The notes below the pieces were generated by a model, which saw nothing but the letters and a program-made list of their open reading frames with translations, did no database searches and was not told the DNA's origin. A stretch of DNA of 64,000 bases from Corallium rubrum (taxonomy: Eukaryota; Cnidaria; Anthozoa; Scleralcyonacea; Coralliidae): NCBI GenBank assembly GCA_964035015.1, contig OZ036002.1:3955877-4019876 (forward strand). Direction: 5' to 3'. This document shows positions 35,251-46,438 of the stretch, one piece after another (the first letter of the stretch is position 1; each line of letters opens with the position of its first letter). Made by a program: the position numbers and the translations under genes.

Positions 35251-35647
35251 CATTTATATATATTCATATATATATATATACCTTTATATACCCCGTGTAT
35301 ATTACAACTGAAGTAAACTCAAGCTTTATTTTCGGAACTTTATTCAATAAATCAAGCTGAACTATGTGAACAAGCTGACTAATGTATACATATATTTTGG
35401 CGGAACTCTTGCGTCAGAAAGATGTTTATATATATTTTCTGGTGGAAAGCTTTGAAGATGCCAGTGCCATCTTTCGACTTTCCATGTGTGACCATATATT
35501 GTTATTATTCAAGACGGGATTTTTACGAGACAGACAGACAGGTTTGTTTCAAGACGCGTTTTTCCGGTTTGTGTTTAAAAGCAGTAAAAGCCGCATCTAT
35601 AATCCAAGTTCTGTTGCTTGAGAAAAGAAATTAGCTCGCGCACTGTA

Positions 35648-36324
35648 TGAGACCCCGTTCACACGAGTCCGGAGCGAGTTGAAAACGGCGCTAAAAAGTC
35701 ACAAAACGCCGTTGCGTTCACACGGCACCGGATCGAAATTGTGTGAAAACGGCGCTCTAACCGGAGCGTTTTGAAAACGATTTCTAGACGGATCGAAATG
35801 AAACGGAACCCTTGGCGGTGTCGTGTGAACACAAGATCCGGCACTTTTTCGCTCCGCTTTAGTACCCAGTTCCTAAATTTTCGGCTCCTAACCAAACGGC
35901 TGGCGTATTTTTCAGCGATGGAAAACTTTATTTGTCTTCTCGACTTCGGAAAGCTTCTGCTAAGGACTTGTGCTGCTGTTTGAACAATTATAACATTATT
36001 ACAACAATGACTAGGCAGTGTAAATAGGAGAAGATGAAGTGAATAAGGCGAGCTCCAAACGGAAAGACTAAAATTGTAAACCTAGAATGTACTATACACC
36101 TTGGGGGATAATATTCTTTGAATTGCTTCCCGTTTCCATTTACTTTTGACGAGATATGGCTATTTAAACAGTGCACAGCATTGAAATACTGGATATACAC
36201 CAGAAGGTTCCGGTGTCGTGTGAACGCCTTCAAAGCGTCGTTAAATTATGACGGATTCGTGTGAACGTAACCACATTTTACCGTTTATCTTCTACACCGG
36301 ACTCGTGTGAACGCAGTCTGAAAT
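35648..36324. mobile_element. MITE or short DNA element with GTTCACACGAGTCCGG ends
   Basis: 'gaccccgttcacacgagtcc' (left) and 'ggactcgtgtgaacgcagtc' (right) form the termini. Further 'gttcacacggcaccgg' / 'ccggtgtcgtgtgaacgcc' pairs lie inside. TGA stands at both outer ends and may be a 3-bp duplication. The open frames inside belong to the element's repeats and are not convincing. Confidence 0.65.
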
Positions 36325-36449
36325 TTAAATATGTTAATATGGTGTTTAACTATATCGCCCGATGTTGACTTAGATGTAGAGGTAAGAAGTCAATAACGAG
36401 AAAAAACAGTGAATTTGGTGAAAAGAAATCTTTTACACGTGTGAAAAAA

Positions 36450-36569
36450 ATGAGCGATAAGAAAGAGGAAAAAACTGAAGAAGAAAGTACGATGTTATTC
36501 CTAAAAGAACTGTTAACGCAAAAAGGATGGAAGATTGAAAGTAACGAGGATATCTTACGCTGTATTTAA
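36450..36569 (+). CDS. Possible 39-residue charged peptide
   Basis: ATG, then MSDKKEEKTEEE, a helix-like LFLKELLTQKGWKIE segment, and a TAA. It is too short to judge by composition. It shares the upstream phrase 'gatgttgacttag' (36364) with the stretch ahead of the 64-residue frame ('gtgttgacttag' near 34112), which is the only hint of common regulation. Confidence 0.2.
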   Translation: MSDKKEEKTEEESTMLFLKELLTQKGWKIESNEDILRCI

Positions 36570-36755
36570 GCTGCTACTATGAGGTTGTGGTGTATAGGAA
36601 CATTAAAAACTGAGGTTCCGAAAAGATGCTGTGTAAAGAAATGTTTGAAAGACCCGATGTTTGCGGCGTGAGCGTAGATGGATGCAAAGTTGGTGTGTGC
36701 TGTATATTCCCATGCTGTCTACAACACGCACTGTCATACGAACCGATTCATTTAC

Positions 36756-39215
36756 ATGAAGATACTTTAATACTGCCATTTGCAAGCCACCGTTAGGCGA
36801 GCGATTTTTTTCATGTTTGTTTACGTTTGAAAGTTGCACGTTACACACAGTGTTGCCAAGTCAAGTTTCGTAAAAATCCCAGTAAAGGTCTGCAAATATC
36901 CCAAGATTCCCTATTTTTTACCAAAAAATCCCAAGGTTCAACAGTTTCATCATTCTCGTACCCAGACCCACGCGCTGATGCGTGAAGTGGCTCTGGGAAT
37001 CTCTGGAAATATGAGCGTTCTGATTGGCTTTACGAAACAATGAAAAGAATTCAAACAAATTCAACAAAATAAGAATTTCACAATCTACACTCTGTTTGCC
37101 ATAAACGTACGTTTGATATAATTTGACAAATCAAATAACAGCAATACACCACATTTAAGTTCGAAAATATAATACTATAAACTAACTAATATTTATCATG
37201 TTGCGATCGTCTCTCAAAACAACAGTCTTCAATCCCATATTCTTTCGTTTCGCCAGTTGGTCCTCGATGAGTACGTTTAAAACTGAGTTGACCAAAACAC
37301 TTTCTTCCCAGAGTGGGCTGATGTCCCTCGTTTTAGATTCTAGACTAGTCAAACACCAGCGGAAGAAACTGATAAATACTGAATTTGCCAAATCCGCTTG
37401 GTAATACAGCTGTGATGTCTTCGACTCCACGAACGTCGAACGATGGCTGTTATGGCATCTTTCTGTTCTCTCTTTAACACTAAACTAGATTATCCCGTTC
37501 TTTCCAAACGCATAGCTTCGTTTACCTCGCGATTCATGATGGATACGATACGATTTACACGAGATTTATACACGAGATTTGTTGAAAGGAGGGGAAATGA
37601 CAAGCCGTTTAATACCACGAGTCTGCCAATCTCGAGCCCATAGTCACCCCCTTTTTGGTCAGCGGGAGAGCGCGGGGGAGACTCTGGGGAAACTGGGTTG
37701 ATTCTCCGTTTTGATTGGTTCATTTAAATTTATTGAATTCATCGATTCAGAACATAACAGATTGTGAAATAATGAAAGTCATATATTGCTTTATTCAATA
37801 TTTAACATATATATCTTCAAATTTAGACGCCTCATTTACATCTCTTCTTCTTCTCTACTCTCAAGATCTCAATGACACAAACAATTGAAACAAACTTCAT
37901 ATAAAACAAAGTAAAGACGAATTTCGAATGGCGAATAATCGCAATACACGAAACAAACCTTGCTGTCATTTGTCGCTATACTTGATGTATAAATAAAACA
38001 ATTTAAACAACGAAAAAGCATATATTTAAGACAATTAAAGAAGGAATCAGCCTTCGCAACTCGTAAAGGACTAAAGGCTTTTGATCGAGTCGAAGGCATG
38101 CATATTAAAGGTACTCCGAGGACGATATTGGCGTCGTGAATTGATATTTTACCTTGGATTATTTATGTCGAGCGCCACAACCAGCAGTGTCAGTCTCTTT
38201 CCGATAATTCTAACGTGCATTCTATCTGCATGGAGGGTTCTCACTTCTCAGAAATATAGTATTTTCAAACAAAAATTGAAACGAACTCATGATCTGAACA
38301 CACGGCACATTCTGCACAGCAGCTCAGGCTGCGAACATGCGCATAACCGCCGGAACCCCTCATTTCAGGGGTAATTAAATCCAATTTCCCCAGAGTCTCC
38401 CCCGCGCTCTCCCGCTGACCAAAAAGGGGGTGACTATGGGCTCGAGATTGCGAGTCTGCACGAGAGTTTGGAATGTTTGGAATGCGCCGACGTCACTGCG
38501 TCGGGATTCCGACGCAGGGATCCAGAGTTTCCCAGAGCCTTCGCCAGCGGGGAGCGCGAGGGTCTGGGTACGAGAATGCAGTTTCATTTACTGACTATTT
38601 CCCAGGTCTCTATCGCCGTTTGATATGCATGTTCCAAATTTTTTTCGTTGGCATCGACATCATGTTTCACATGTGTTTCACACATATAGCAATCTGAGCC
38701 CACTGTGTCAGTGATACTTCATTTGAATAGAGTACTTCATCTTGTCTAAATCAAACGAATACATAAAGAACGCAGGGGCTGGCTAAGGCTAGTGGAGTAT
38801 GATCACTGAGTATGATCTAATGATCAAGTAAATTTTAAAAAAATACGATTAACATTGAAATCAGCTTTTTAAAACCGAAACTGTTTGCTCTGGAAAAATC
38901 CCAAGAAAAATCCCAAGGTTGAATCCCTGAGAAAAAAATCCCAAAAAAATCCCAACTCCTTCAAAAAATCCCAAGATCTTGGGATAAAATCCCAAGGTTG
39001 GCAACACTGGTTACACACGAAAACGTTGAACGTTTAAAAACAAATAAATCAAGTTTCGGCGTCAGTTCAAAGAAACCTGTCAAAATGACGCCGCGAGTTG
39101 ATTGATTTGTTTTTAAACGTTCAATGTTTTCGTGTGAAACGTGCAACTTTCAAACGTAAACAAACATGAAAAAAATCGCTCGCCTAACGGTGGCTTGCAA
39201 ATGGCAGTAACACGT
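36756..39215. mobile_element. Nested inverted-repeat element, 2.4 kb
   Basis: Outer arms: 'tttgcaagccaccgttaggc...' (from about 36779) is mirrored at about 39090-39202 ('...gcctaacggtggcttgcaaa'). Both arms also carry 'gtgttgcca' beside 'ccaag' repeats. The 36953-38577 element is nested inside it, and an inner stem at about 39012-39135 ('acacgaaaacgttgaacgtt' / mirror) sits in the right arm. No transposase gene was found, so it is non-autonomous or a stack of insertions. Confidence 0.6.
36953..38577. mobile_element. Element with CATTCTCGTACCCAGAC ends, nested
   Basis: Ends 'cattctcgtacccagaccca' and 'tctgggtacgagaatg' are inverted repeats. A second, perfect-looking pair lies inside: about 37620-37705 ('ctcgagcccatagtcacccc') and about 38380-38452 ('ggggtgactatgggctcgag'), with shared 'cagcgggagagcgcggggga'. 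The 670 bp between the inner arms hold no recognisable gene. Confidence 0.65.
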
Positions 39216-39386
39216 GTGCCTAAACATTTTCTAGTTCGAGATGTAAGCAGTCTACCGTCAATAGAATACGCATGTCTATCCTCACTTCAACAAAAATTTA
39301 AAAGATTAACGTTTGACAATATTAGTAAACTGTGTTCGAAAGTTCATTAATTATTGATCATAGTTTCAATAAAAAAATAGTTTTGA

Positions 39387-39587
39387 TCAGTTCAATTTCT
39401 TTCTTTCTTCTTCTTGTTCTTGTTTCTTCTTCTCCTCTTCTTTATAAACAACAACATGTTTGTCGCCACCCTTCAAATGGTATACGCGTTTCTCGGGGTA
39501 GTCGCAATAACAACAATCTTCTTCTTGAACACCATCCCCGCCATCAGCTAATGATGAAAATATAAGAAAGAACAATAAAAAATTCAT
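39387..39587 (-). CDS. Possible small secreted protein, 66 residues, CCxC motif
   Basis: ATG at 39587. The product begins with a convincing signal-peptide-like run (MNFLLFFLIFSSLADG), continues EEDCCYCDYPEKRVYHLKGG, and ends in a run of E and K with RKKLN. Three cysteines in CCxC leave one possibly unpaired. The frame is not built from a tandem repeat in its first 50 codons; the KEEE tail is low-complexity. No family recognised. It could be one exon of a longer gene, or a decoy. Confidence 0.3.
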   Translation of the reverse strand: MNFLLFFLIFSSLADGGDGVQEEDCCYCDYPEKRVYHLKGGDKHVVVYKEEEKKKQEQEEERKKLN

Positions 39588-39751
39588 CTTCAAAGACTTG
39601 TGTGTGTGCGTGTGCTTCCAAATCCCAACATTTACACATGTTTCTTTTATTTAATTATTCTGAAAAATAGTTAAAAAAATAGTATAAATAAAAAATAACA
39701 TGAAATCAGTAGAAAAAAAGAGTGGAATATTCCACACATTTGCACACATTT

Positions 39752-40573
39752 TCACATATACGTGGGTAAAAGCATATTTTTGCTTAAAAACTCACAAGCA
39801 ATATCCCCAGGGGTTTTTTTTCTTCTCGTAAGCATCCATTCGTTTGTGACTAATCTATGCATAATTCGAGCTGTACGTTCAGCTCTCATTTCATCTTTTA
39901 TTCTCATTAATTCCCTTGAGATTGAATGTTCATTTTCCCAATTCTGACTATGGGTGGTGATGTTCTTCTGCTTATTTGTTTTCTGTGTCAACAACGGAAC
40001 ACCGTTGATTGACACTCCTAAGCACCTACCTTTTTCCCACTCAACACCGAAACACCACGTTTGACATTCCTAAGAATTTCCCTTTCCCTTGGGAAAAATC
40101 TAGAAACTTTTTTTTCTACAAATATTTGTTTTTGTTTGACATTCCTAAGAATTTTCCCTTTTCCCTTGGGAAATCTCATGAGAAACTTTTTTTTTTCTAC
40201 AAATATTTGTTTTCTATGTCAACACCGGAACACACTCCAAAGAAGTTCCGTTTTTTCCATGGTTTTTGCGAATAAACCAGAAAAAATCCAAAAAAATTCA
40301 CCCTTTCTACAAAATTAACGATTCATCAATTTTTAAAAAAAAAAAATCTTATAAGAAATAAAACCACGTGAAATTTACAATCACTAAGAGATCTTCCTTG
40401 TTTTGAACATCGTTTTTAGGTGTATAGGTATGAATGTTCTTGGAACCAATAAGCGAAATAGCTTCAATAATGATTGTTTTATCACAAGGTAAATCGTTAC
40501 GATGCAAAAGCTCAACATTTAACCGTGATTTGTCTGCTAAATTAGTTTGCTTGTTTGGCGATATGTGTTCCAT
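39752..40573 (-). other. Two short minus-strand open frames, possible exons
   Basis: 40573-40349 starts with ATG (MEHISPNKQTNLADKSRLNV) and is 74 codons long. Further down the strand, an open stretch to 39752 reads like a helical charged protein (SRELMRIKDEMRAERTARIM) and could be a second exon behind the acceptor-like 'ttgttgacacag' near 39994. A donor linking the two was not found with confidence. A direct duplication of about 75 bp ('cctaagaatttccctttccc'-type) lies between them. Confidence 0.2.
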
Positions 40574-40965
40574 AGGTTGCTGTGACACTACGTCACTACG
40601 TCATCATCGTGAGATATGGGCGGCCGTTACCACCAAAAATAGTACGGCAGTGAAATGGAACAGCTTATTGTGAAATGACTCAACAAAAACACAAATGATC
40701 CATCGTAATATGAAGTGATTCAACTTTCCGGTGAGGAATCATTGATACTAAACAGAAATGATGCAACATAAATTGAAATGGCTGAACAGTGCGCTGTGAA
40801 ATGACTGAACAAGTTGTGAAATGATTCAACTAAATATGAATTGATTCAACGTATCGTGCAATGATTCGATAGATTGTGTGATGGTTCAACTATTGGTTGT
40901 GAAATGATTGAACTTGTTATGAAATCATTCAACTAGTTGTGCGATGATTCAACTTAAGTCAGTGA

Positions 40966-41660
40966 AATGGCCTAACTTGAAATGGCCTAAACTTGAAATG
41001 GCCTGATGTGAAATGGCCTAACTTGAAATGGTCTAATGTGAAATGGCCTAATGTGAAACAGCGTAATGTGAAACGGCCTAACTTGAAATGGCCTAATGTG
41101 AAATGGCCTAACTTGAAATGGCCTAATGTGAAATGGCCTAACTAGAAATAGCCTACTGTGAAACAGCGTAATGTGAAACGGCCTAACTTGAAATGGCCTA
41201 ATGTGAAATGGCCTAACTTGAAATGGCCTAATGTGAAATGGCCTAACTTGAAATGGCCTAACTTGAAATGGCCTAATGTGAAATGGCCTAACTTGAAATG
41301 GCCTAATGTGAAATGGCCTAACTAGAAATAGCCTACTGTGAAACAGCGTAATGTGAAACGGCCTAACTTGAAATGGCCTAATGTGAAATGGCCAAACTAG
41401 AAATAACCTACTGTGAAACAACGTAATGTGAAACGGCCTAACTTGAAATGGCCTAATGTGAAATGGCCTAATGTGAAATGGCCTAACTTGAAATGGCCTA
41501 ATGTGAAATGGCCTAATGTGAAATGGCCTAATGTGAAATGGCCTAATATGAAATGGCCTAACATGAAATGGTCTAATGCGAAATAGCCTAACTTAAACAG
41601 CCTAACTTGAAATAGCATAATGTGAAATGGCCTAATATGAAATAGCGTAATGTGAAACCA
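40966..41660. repeat. 15-bp tandem array in the left arm
   Basis: About 45 copies of 'gtgaaatggcctaat' / 'ttgaaatggcctaac', with a longer period visible from recurring 'aaacagcgtaatgtgaaacg' blocks. Open frames (RPFHIRPFQV repeats) are artefacts. Confidence 0.9.
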
Positions 41661-44039
41661 AATAACTTGAAATAATATTAAACGGAAATATGTCTCTAGC
41701 ATTGCATCCCACGGCGTTCGCTCGCAATTTTTTCCAAAATGTCGATTATAGAATTTTATAAAATTAAACTTGAATGTTAATTGAGTAATCTTGATTATTC
41801 GTATAATAGCAACGAATATCTATGAAAAGAACACTAAAGATTGTGGGTATTCGGCAAACTGTCAAGGTTTCACGGCTTCATTGAAATTGCATAAAGTTTA
41901 GCACAAATGGTAACTGAGTAATCCTCTTTTTATCAATGTCAATGGATGTCGTATAACTGCGGTCGACGTCTATAACTGCGAATGTTTGCTGAAATCTTAC
42001 TGAAAGCAATGCGTCTCACAACGTTCGCACTCGAATTCAAAAACTTCCAAAGATATATTCAAAACTATCGCATCCAAGTTTATAAAACGTAAATGATATC
42101 TTCTCAGTTTTGTTTTTAATTAAGCAAAGTCAGAAATCTTCTCAGCTCATGTGCAGCCATTTCAGGCAGCTCGAAATCGGTTATTAATTCTAACCTTTTT
42201 GATTGACAGATTATGCGCTAGCGAATCGCGTTTATAAATGGAAATGGCCCGCTAATTCAGCGCGTGTGATAAATGATACGTCTTGTTTGCTGTCAACAAC
42301 TTTCAAATCTTTATCGGCGCGTGTGTGGAGAAAGATCGAGAAATAGACCAGGCGCGTTTTAGTAGCTGATTGTGAACCGACTATTCGAACGAATTCTCTC
42401 CTCTTTATTTTGTCTTTTGTGGTCTTTCATTATCAAGAAGGTAAGTTAAGTATATACAATAATCTTTTCATGTTTATATTAAAGGTGAACTATACTATAG
42501 ATATATTTAAAACATGTCATGTATAGTATTTCAACTGTTAACTGAATAGTTGATTGTAGACTCAGCACTGGCTTTATAAATAACACGACGCATGTAACCT
42601 TTTATAGTTTGAGATATAATGTAGAAATATCTTATTTAGGCTAGCTTTAGGCCCGTTTCAAACGTCGAATTTTTTTGTGGTGTTGAAGCTAATACTGATG
42701 CTAACACTGATGCATTACGAAGGAAGATCAAGGAAATCTGTCGTCCGTTTCAAACTTCGAATTTATCGTGTCTGTGTCAGCAAGACTGCGCTTGATTAAA
42801 ATTTCTATGCACGCTTCTGGTGTTTTTGGCTCTGCCTTGATACGTTGCTTTTATGGACAATTGCGCAGAATTAATACTTGTTGAGGAATAAATGTAATGC
42901 TTTCCTTGTAAAAAACATTTTGGCGTCGCTAGGGAGCCCTAGTTTGAAACGGACGACAGATTTCCTTGATCTTCCTTCGTAATGCATCAGTGTTAGCATC
43001 AGTATTAGCTTCAACACCACAAAAAAATTCGACGTTTGAAACGGGCCTAAAGCTAGCCTAAATAAGATATTTCTACATTATATCTCAAACTATAAAAGGT
43101 TACATGGGTCGTGTTATTTATAAAGCCAGTGCTGAGTCTACAATCAACTATTCAGTTAACAGTTGAAATACTATACATGACATGTTTTAAATATATCTAT
43201 AGTATAGTTCACCTTTAATATAAACATGAAAAGATTATTGTATATACTTAACTTACCTTCTTGATAATGAAAGACCACAAAAGACAAAATAAAGAGGAGA
43301 GAATTCGTTCGAATAGTCGGTTCACAATCAGCTACTAAAACGCGCCTGGTCTATTTCTCGATCTTTCTCCACACACGCGCCGATAAAGATTTGAAAGTTG
43401 TTGACAGCAAACAAGACGTATCATTTATCACACGCGCTGAATTAGCGGGCCATTTCCATTTATAAACGCGATTCGCTAGCGCATAATCTGTCAATCAAAA
43501 AGGTTAGAATTAATAACCGATTTCGAGCTGCCTGAAATGGCTGCACATGAGCTGAGAAGATTTCTGACTTTGCTTAATTAAAAACAAAACTGAGAAGATA
43601 TCATTTACGTTTTATAAACTTGGATGCGATAGTTTTGAATATATCTTTGGAAGTTTTTGAATTCGAGTGCGAACGTTGTGAGACGCATTGCTTTCAGTAA
43701 GATTTCAGCAAACATTCGCAGTTATAGACGTCGACCGCAGTTATACGACATCCATTGACATTGATAAAAAGAGGATTACTCAGTTACCATTTGTGCTAAA
43801 CTTTATGCAATTTCAATGAAGCCGTGAAACCTTGACAGTTTGCCGAATACCCACAATCTTTAGTGTTCTTTTCATAGATATTCGTTGCTATTATACGAAT
43901 AATCAAGATTACTCAATTAACATTCAAGTTTAATTTTATAAAATTCTATAATCGACATTTTGGAAAAAATTGCGAGCGAACGCCGTGGGATGCAATGCTA
44001 GAGACATATTTCCGTTTAATATTATTTCAAGTTATTTGG

Positions 44040-44605
44040 TTTCACATTACGCTATTTCATATTAGGCCATTTCACATTATGCTATTTCAAGTTAGGCTGT
44101 TTAAGTTAGGCTATTTCGCATTAGACCATTTCATGTTAGGCCATTTCATATTAGGCCATTTCACATTAGGCCATTTCACATTAGGCCATTTCACATTAGG
44201 CCATTTCAAGTTAGGCCATTTCACATTAGGCCATTTCACATTAGGCCATTTCAAGTTAGGCCGTTTCACATTACGCTGTTTCACAGTAGGCTATTTCTAG
44301 TTTGGCCATTTCACATTAGGCCATTTCAAGTTAGGCCATTTCACATTAGGCCATTTCAAGTTAGGCCATTTCAAGTTAGGCCATTTCACATTAGGCCATT
44401 TCAAGTTAGGCCATTTCACATTAGGCCATTTCAAGTTAGGCCGTTTCACATTACGCTGTTTCACAGTAGGCTATTTCTAGTTAGGCCATTTCACATTAGG
44501 CCATTTCAAGTTAGGCCATTTCACATTAGGCCATTTCAAGTTAGGCCGTTTCACATTACGCTGTTTCACATTAGGCCATTTCACGTTAGGCCATTTCACT
44601 GACTT
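44040..44605. repeat. 15-bp tandem array in the right arm
   Basis: Reverse complement of the left-arm array ('ggccatttcacattaggcca') with fewer copies. The inner edges of both arrays match, so the length change is internal. Confidence 0.9.
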
Positions 44606-44889
44606 AAGTTGAATCATCGCACAACTAGTTGAATGATTTCATAACAAGTTCAATCATTTCACAACCAATAGTTGAACCATCACACAATCTATCGAATCAT
44701 TGCACGATACGTTGAATCAATTCATATTTAGTTGAATCATTTCACAACTTGTTCAGTCATTTCACAGCGCACTGTTCAGCCATTTCAATTTATGTTGCAT
44801 CATTTCTGTTTAGTATCAATGATTCCTCACCGGAAAGTTGAATCACTTCATATTACGATGGATCATTTGTGTTTTTGTTGACCTGTGGA

Positions 44890-45760
44890 ACACATCCCGC
44901 CGCTTGTGTCTCGTGTTTCAGCCTTTATTATTTTCTCTGACCCGCCCCCGAAATCACGGCTGGGCTCGTGAGCGTGTCATTGTCAATTTCCACCAATCAC
45001 AAACGCGCCTGCCCATTTTCAGCAGGCATATATTATTGAACATTTGTATAAATTATCGTGACAGCCCAGGCGTACGACCGAATTTTCGACACTTTTGAAG
45101 ATTATTTTTTAAAAGATTTGCAACGTGACCATTAGTGGCCAAGATGTGTTTGCCATTTGTACTAGGTCAGGAAAATCACTGATATTTCAGTCAGTGTCAA
45201 TAGTTTGTTGATATTAACTCGAAATCAATCACAACTGCGACTTCGCCTTTGAGTTCTTTCATGGAAGATGATCAGATACGGTTTCTCAAGTCGGTTTGAA
45301 TCACGGCAGAGTTCGGCGACGATTTATAGAACGACGAAGATGCTAAAAAGCTAATTGAACCTGGTGAATGTCAGACTGTTTATTTACATTAATACCGTTT
45401 CAGACCGTTTGTGTCTTCGTGAAATGGCGGGCCTATAAATTGTTGATTAAAGATGTCCATAAGAAAAGATTGCACCTTGCTTCAGTTCACGAAGCTCACT
45501 GAATTATAAGTCGTGTCTTTGCTGCATTTCTGCCATTTCAAACATCTGCGATTTATCGTTCACTGACTCTGTTTATAGTGTTGGTTGGATGAATGACAAA
45601 AACATCTTTGCCGTGGGTAAATTATGCATTACGTCACAGACATCACAAGCCGCTCACGCGTCCAGCCGTTCGTAGGGGGCGGGTAAAGTCCCGCGAGTCG
45701 AGATAAGGCTGGAAATCGAGCCTATATTTTCTCTCTCTCTCGATGACGGTTACATGCGCC
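44890..45760. other. Non-coding stretch, no gene seen
   Basis: Right flank of the palindrome. It is slightly GC-richer around 44920-45010 and 45600-45720, with no exon or repeat that can be supported. Confidence 0.4.
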
Positions 45761-45884
45761 CGCACTTTATACGGACAGCGTACAGCTCAAAATTCGTTGG
45801 TACGTCGTGTACATTCAAATTGAAAGAATAAACTGTCATGGGGTGGGCTCCCTGTGGAAGAGTTCGTCGTCGCCGCCACGTGAT

Positions 45885-46085
45885 ATGAATTGCTGCTACA
45901 GATGTTATCATCAACTTCAAAATGTAAATCACATGTGTTACTATACATGTCGCGAATGTGAAGTTTATGAAGTATTTTATGATTTTTGTCGAAGAAATTA
46001 TCCTAAAGATATCATATGTAAAATCTACCACAGATGCGATTGTAAAAATAGACAAGAACGTTGGTGTAAAAGATATTTAAATTGA
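45885..46085 (+). CDS. Possible cysteine-rich 66-residue protein
   Basis: The ATG at 45885 opens MNCCYRCYHQLQNVNHMCYY; the rest keeps CxxC-like spacing (CRECE) and ends IYHRCDCKNRQERWCKRYLN. That is eleven cysteines in 66 residues, with several basic and tyrosine residues and no signal peptide, so zinc binding is more likely than secretion. TTTATAC lies at 45766-45772, and AATAAA at 46088-46093 follows the stop directly, giving a very compact unit. The frame is non-repetitive. No family recognised; chance cannot be excluded at this length. Confidence 0.4.
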   Translation: MNCCYRCYHQLQNVNHMCYYTCRECEVYEVFYDFCRRNYPKDIICKIYHRCDCKNRQERWCKRYLN

Positions 46086-46087
46086 AC

Positions 46088-46093
46088 AATAAA
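46088..46093 (+). terminator. AATAAA just after the cysteine-rich frame
   Basis: The canonical polyadenylation hexamer starts 3 bases after the stop codon. A short downstream stretch to about 46110 is AT-rich, followed by the C/A-rich tract at 46190-46265. Confidence 0.3.
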
Positions 46094-46438
46094 AATTATT
46101 CAAATTCAATCACATGTTCCAATATAGAAAACAAGACACACAACACTCGCACGCAGAACAATAAACCACATACAACACATTAGTCGCCCCGACCCCAAAA
46201 AAACCCATCTCCCACGCACACCCCACCCACCCAAAAAAAACACCCCCACACCCCCTAAAAAAAATACATATGATAATGAAGAGAGCCAACACCCACTCTC
46301 GATCTCCCCCCGTCCAATATTATGCTAATTTTATATCTGCTCGACGCTGATTGGTCGACGGAAAAAATACTGCAATCTGATTGGTTAAAAACTAGTGCCA
46401 GACCCCAACACATTAAAAAAATGGGTTATACACAACAA

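Larger units (their letters stand above)
40680..44881. mobile_element. 4.2-kb palindrome, foldback-type element
   Basis: The left arm 40680-42756 and right arm 42941-44881 are near-identical reverse complements around a 184-bp centre. Outside to inside, each arm has: a unique edge beginning 'tcaacaaaaacacaaatgat'; about 250 bp of diverged 'tgaaatgattcaac' motifs; a 15-bp array ('gtgaaatggcctaat'); about 1 kb of unique sequence; and a core beginning 'ggcccgtttcaaacgtcgaa'. The arms differ mainly in array length (the right is about 136 bp shorter). Open frames of 101 codons in the two arms are identical, arguing for recent formation or gene conversion. Long inverted repeats carrying internal tandem arrays are the hallmark of Foldback/Galileo-like elements. 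No transposase is present and no clear target duplication was found. Confidence 0.75.

Noticed and set aside
40987..41702. RPFHIRPFQV-type 144- and 101-codon frames, and the matching frame at 43995-44300
   Set aside because: They are the 15-bp arrays in the two palindrome arms.
45750..46055. 101-codon minus-strand frame
   Set aside because: It overlaps the cysteine-rich plus-strand frame, which has better start and polyadenylation context.
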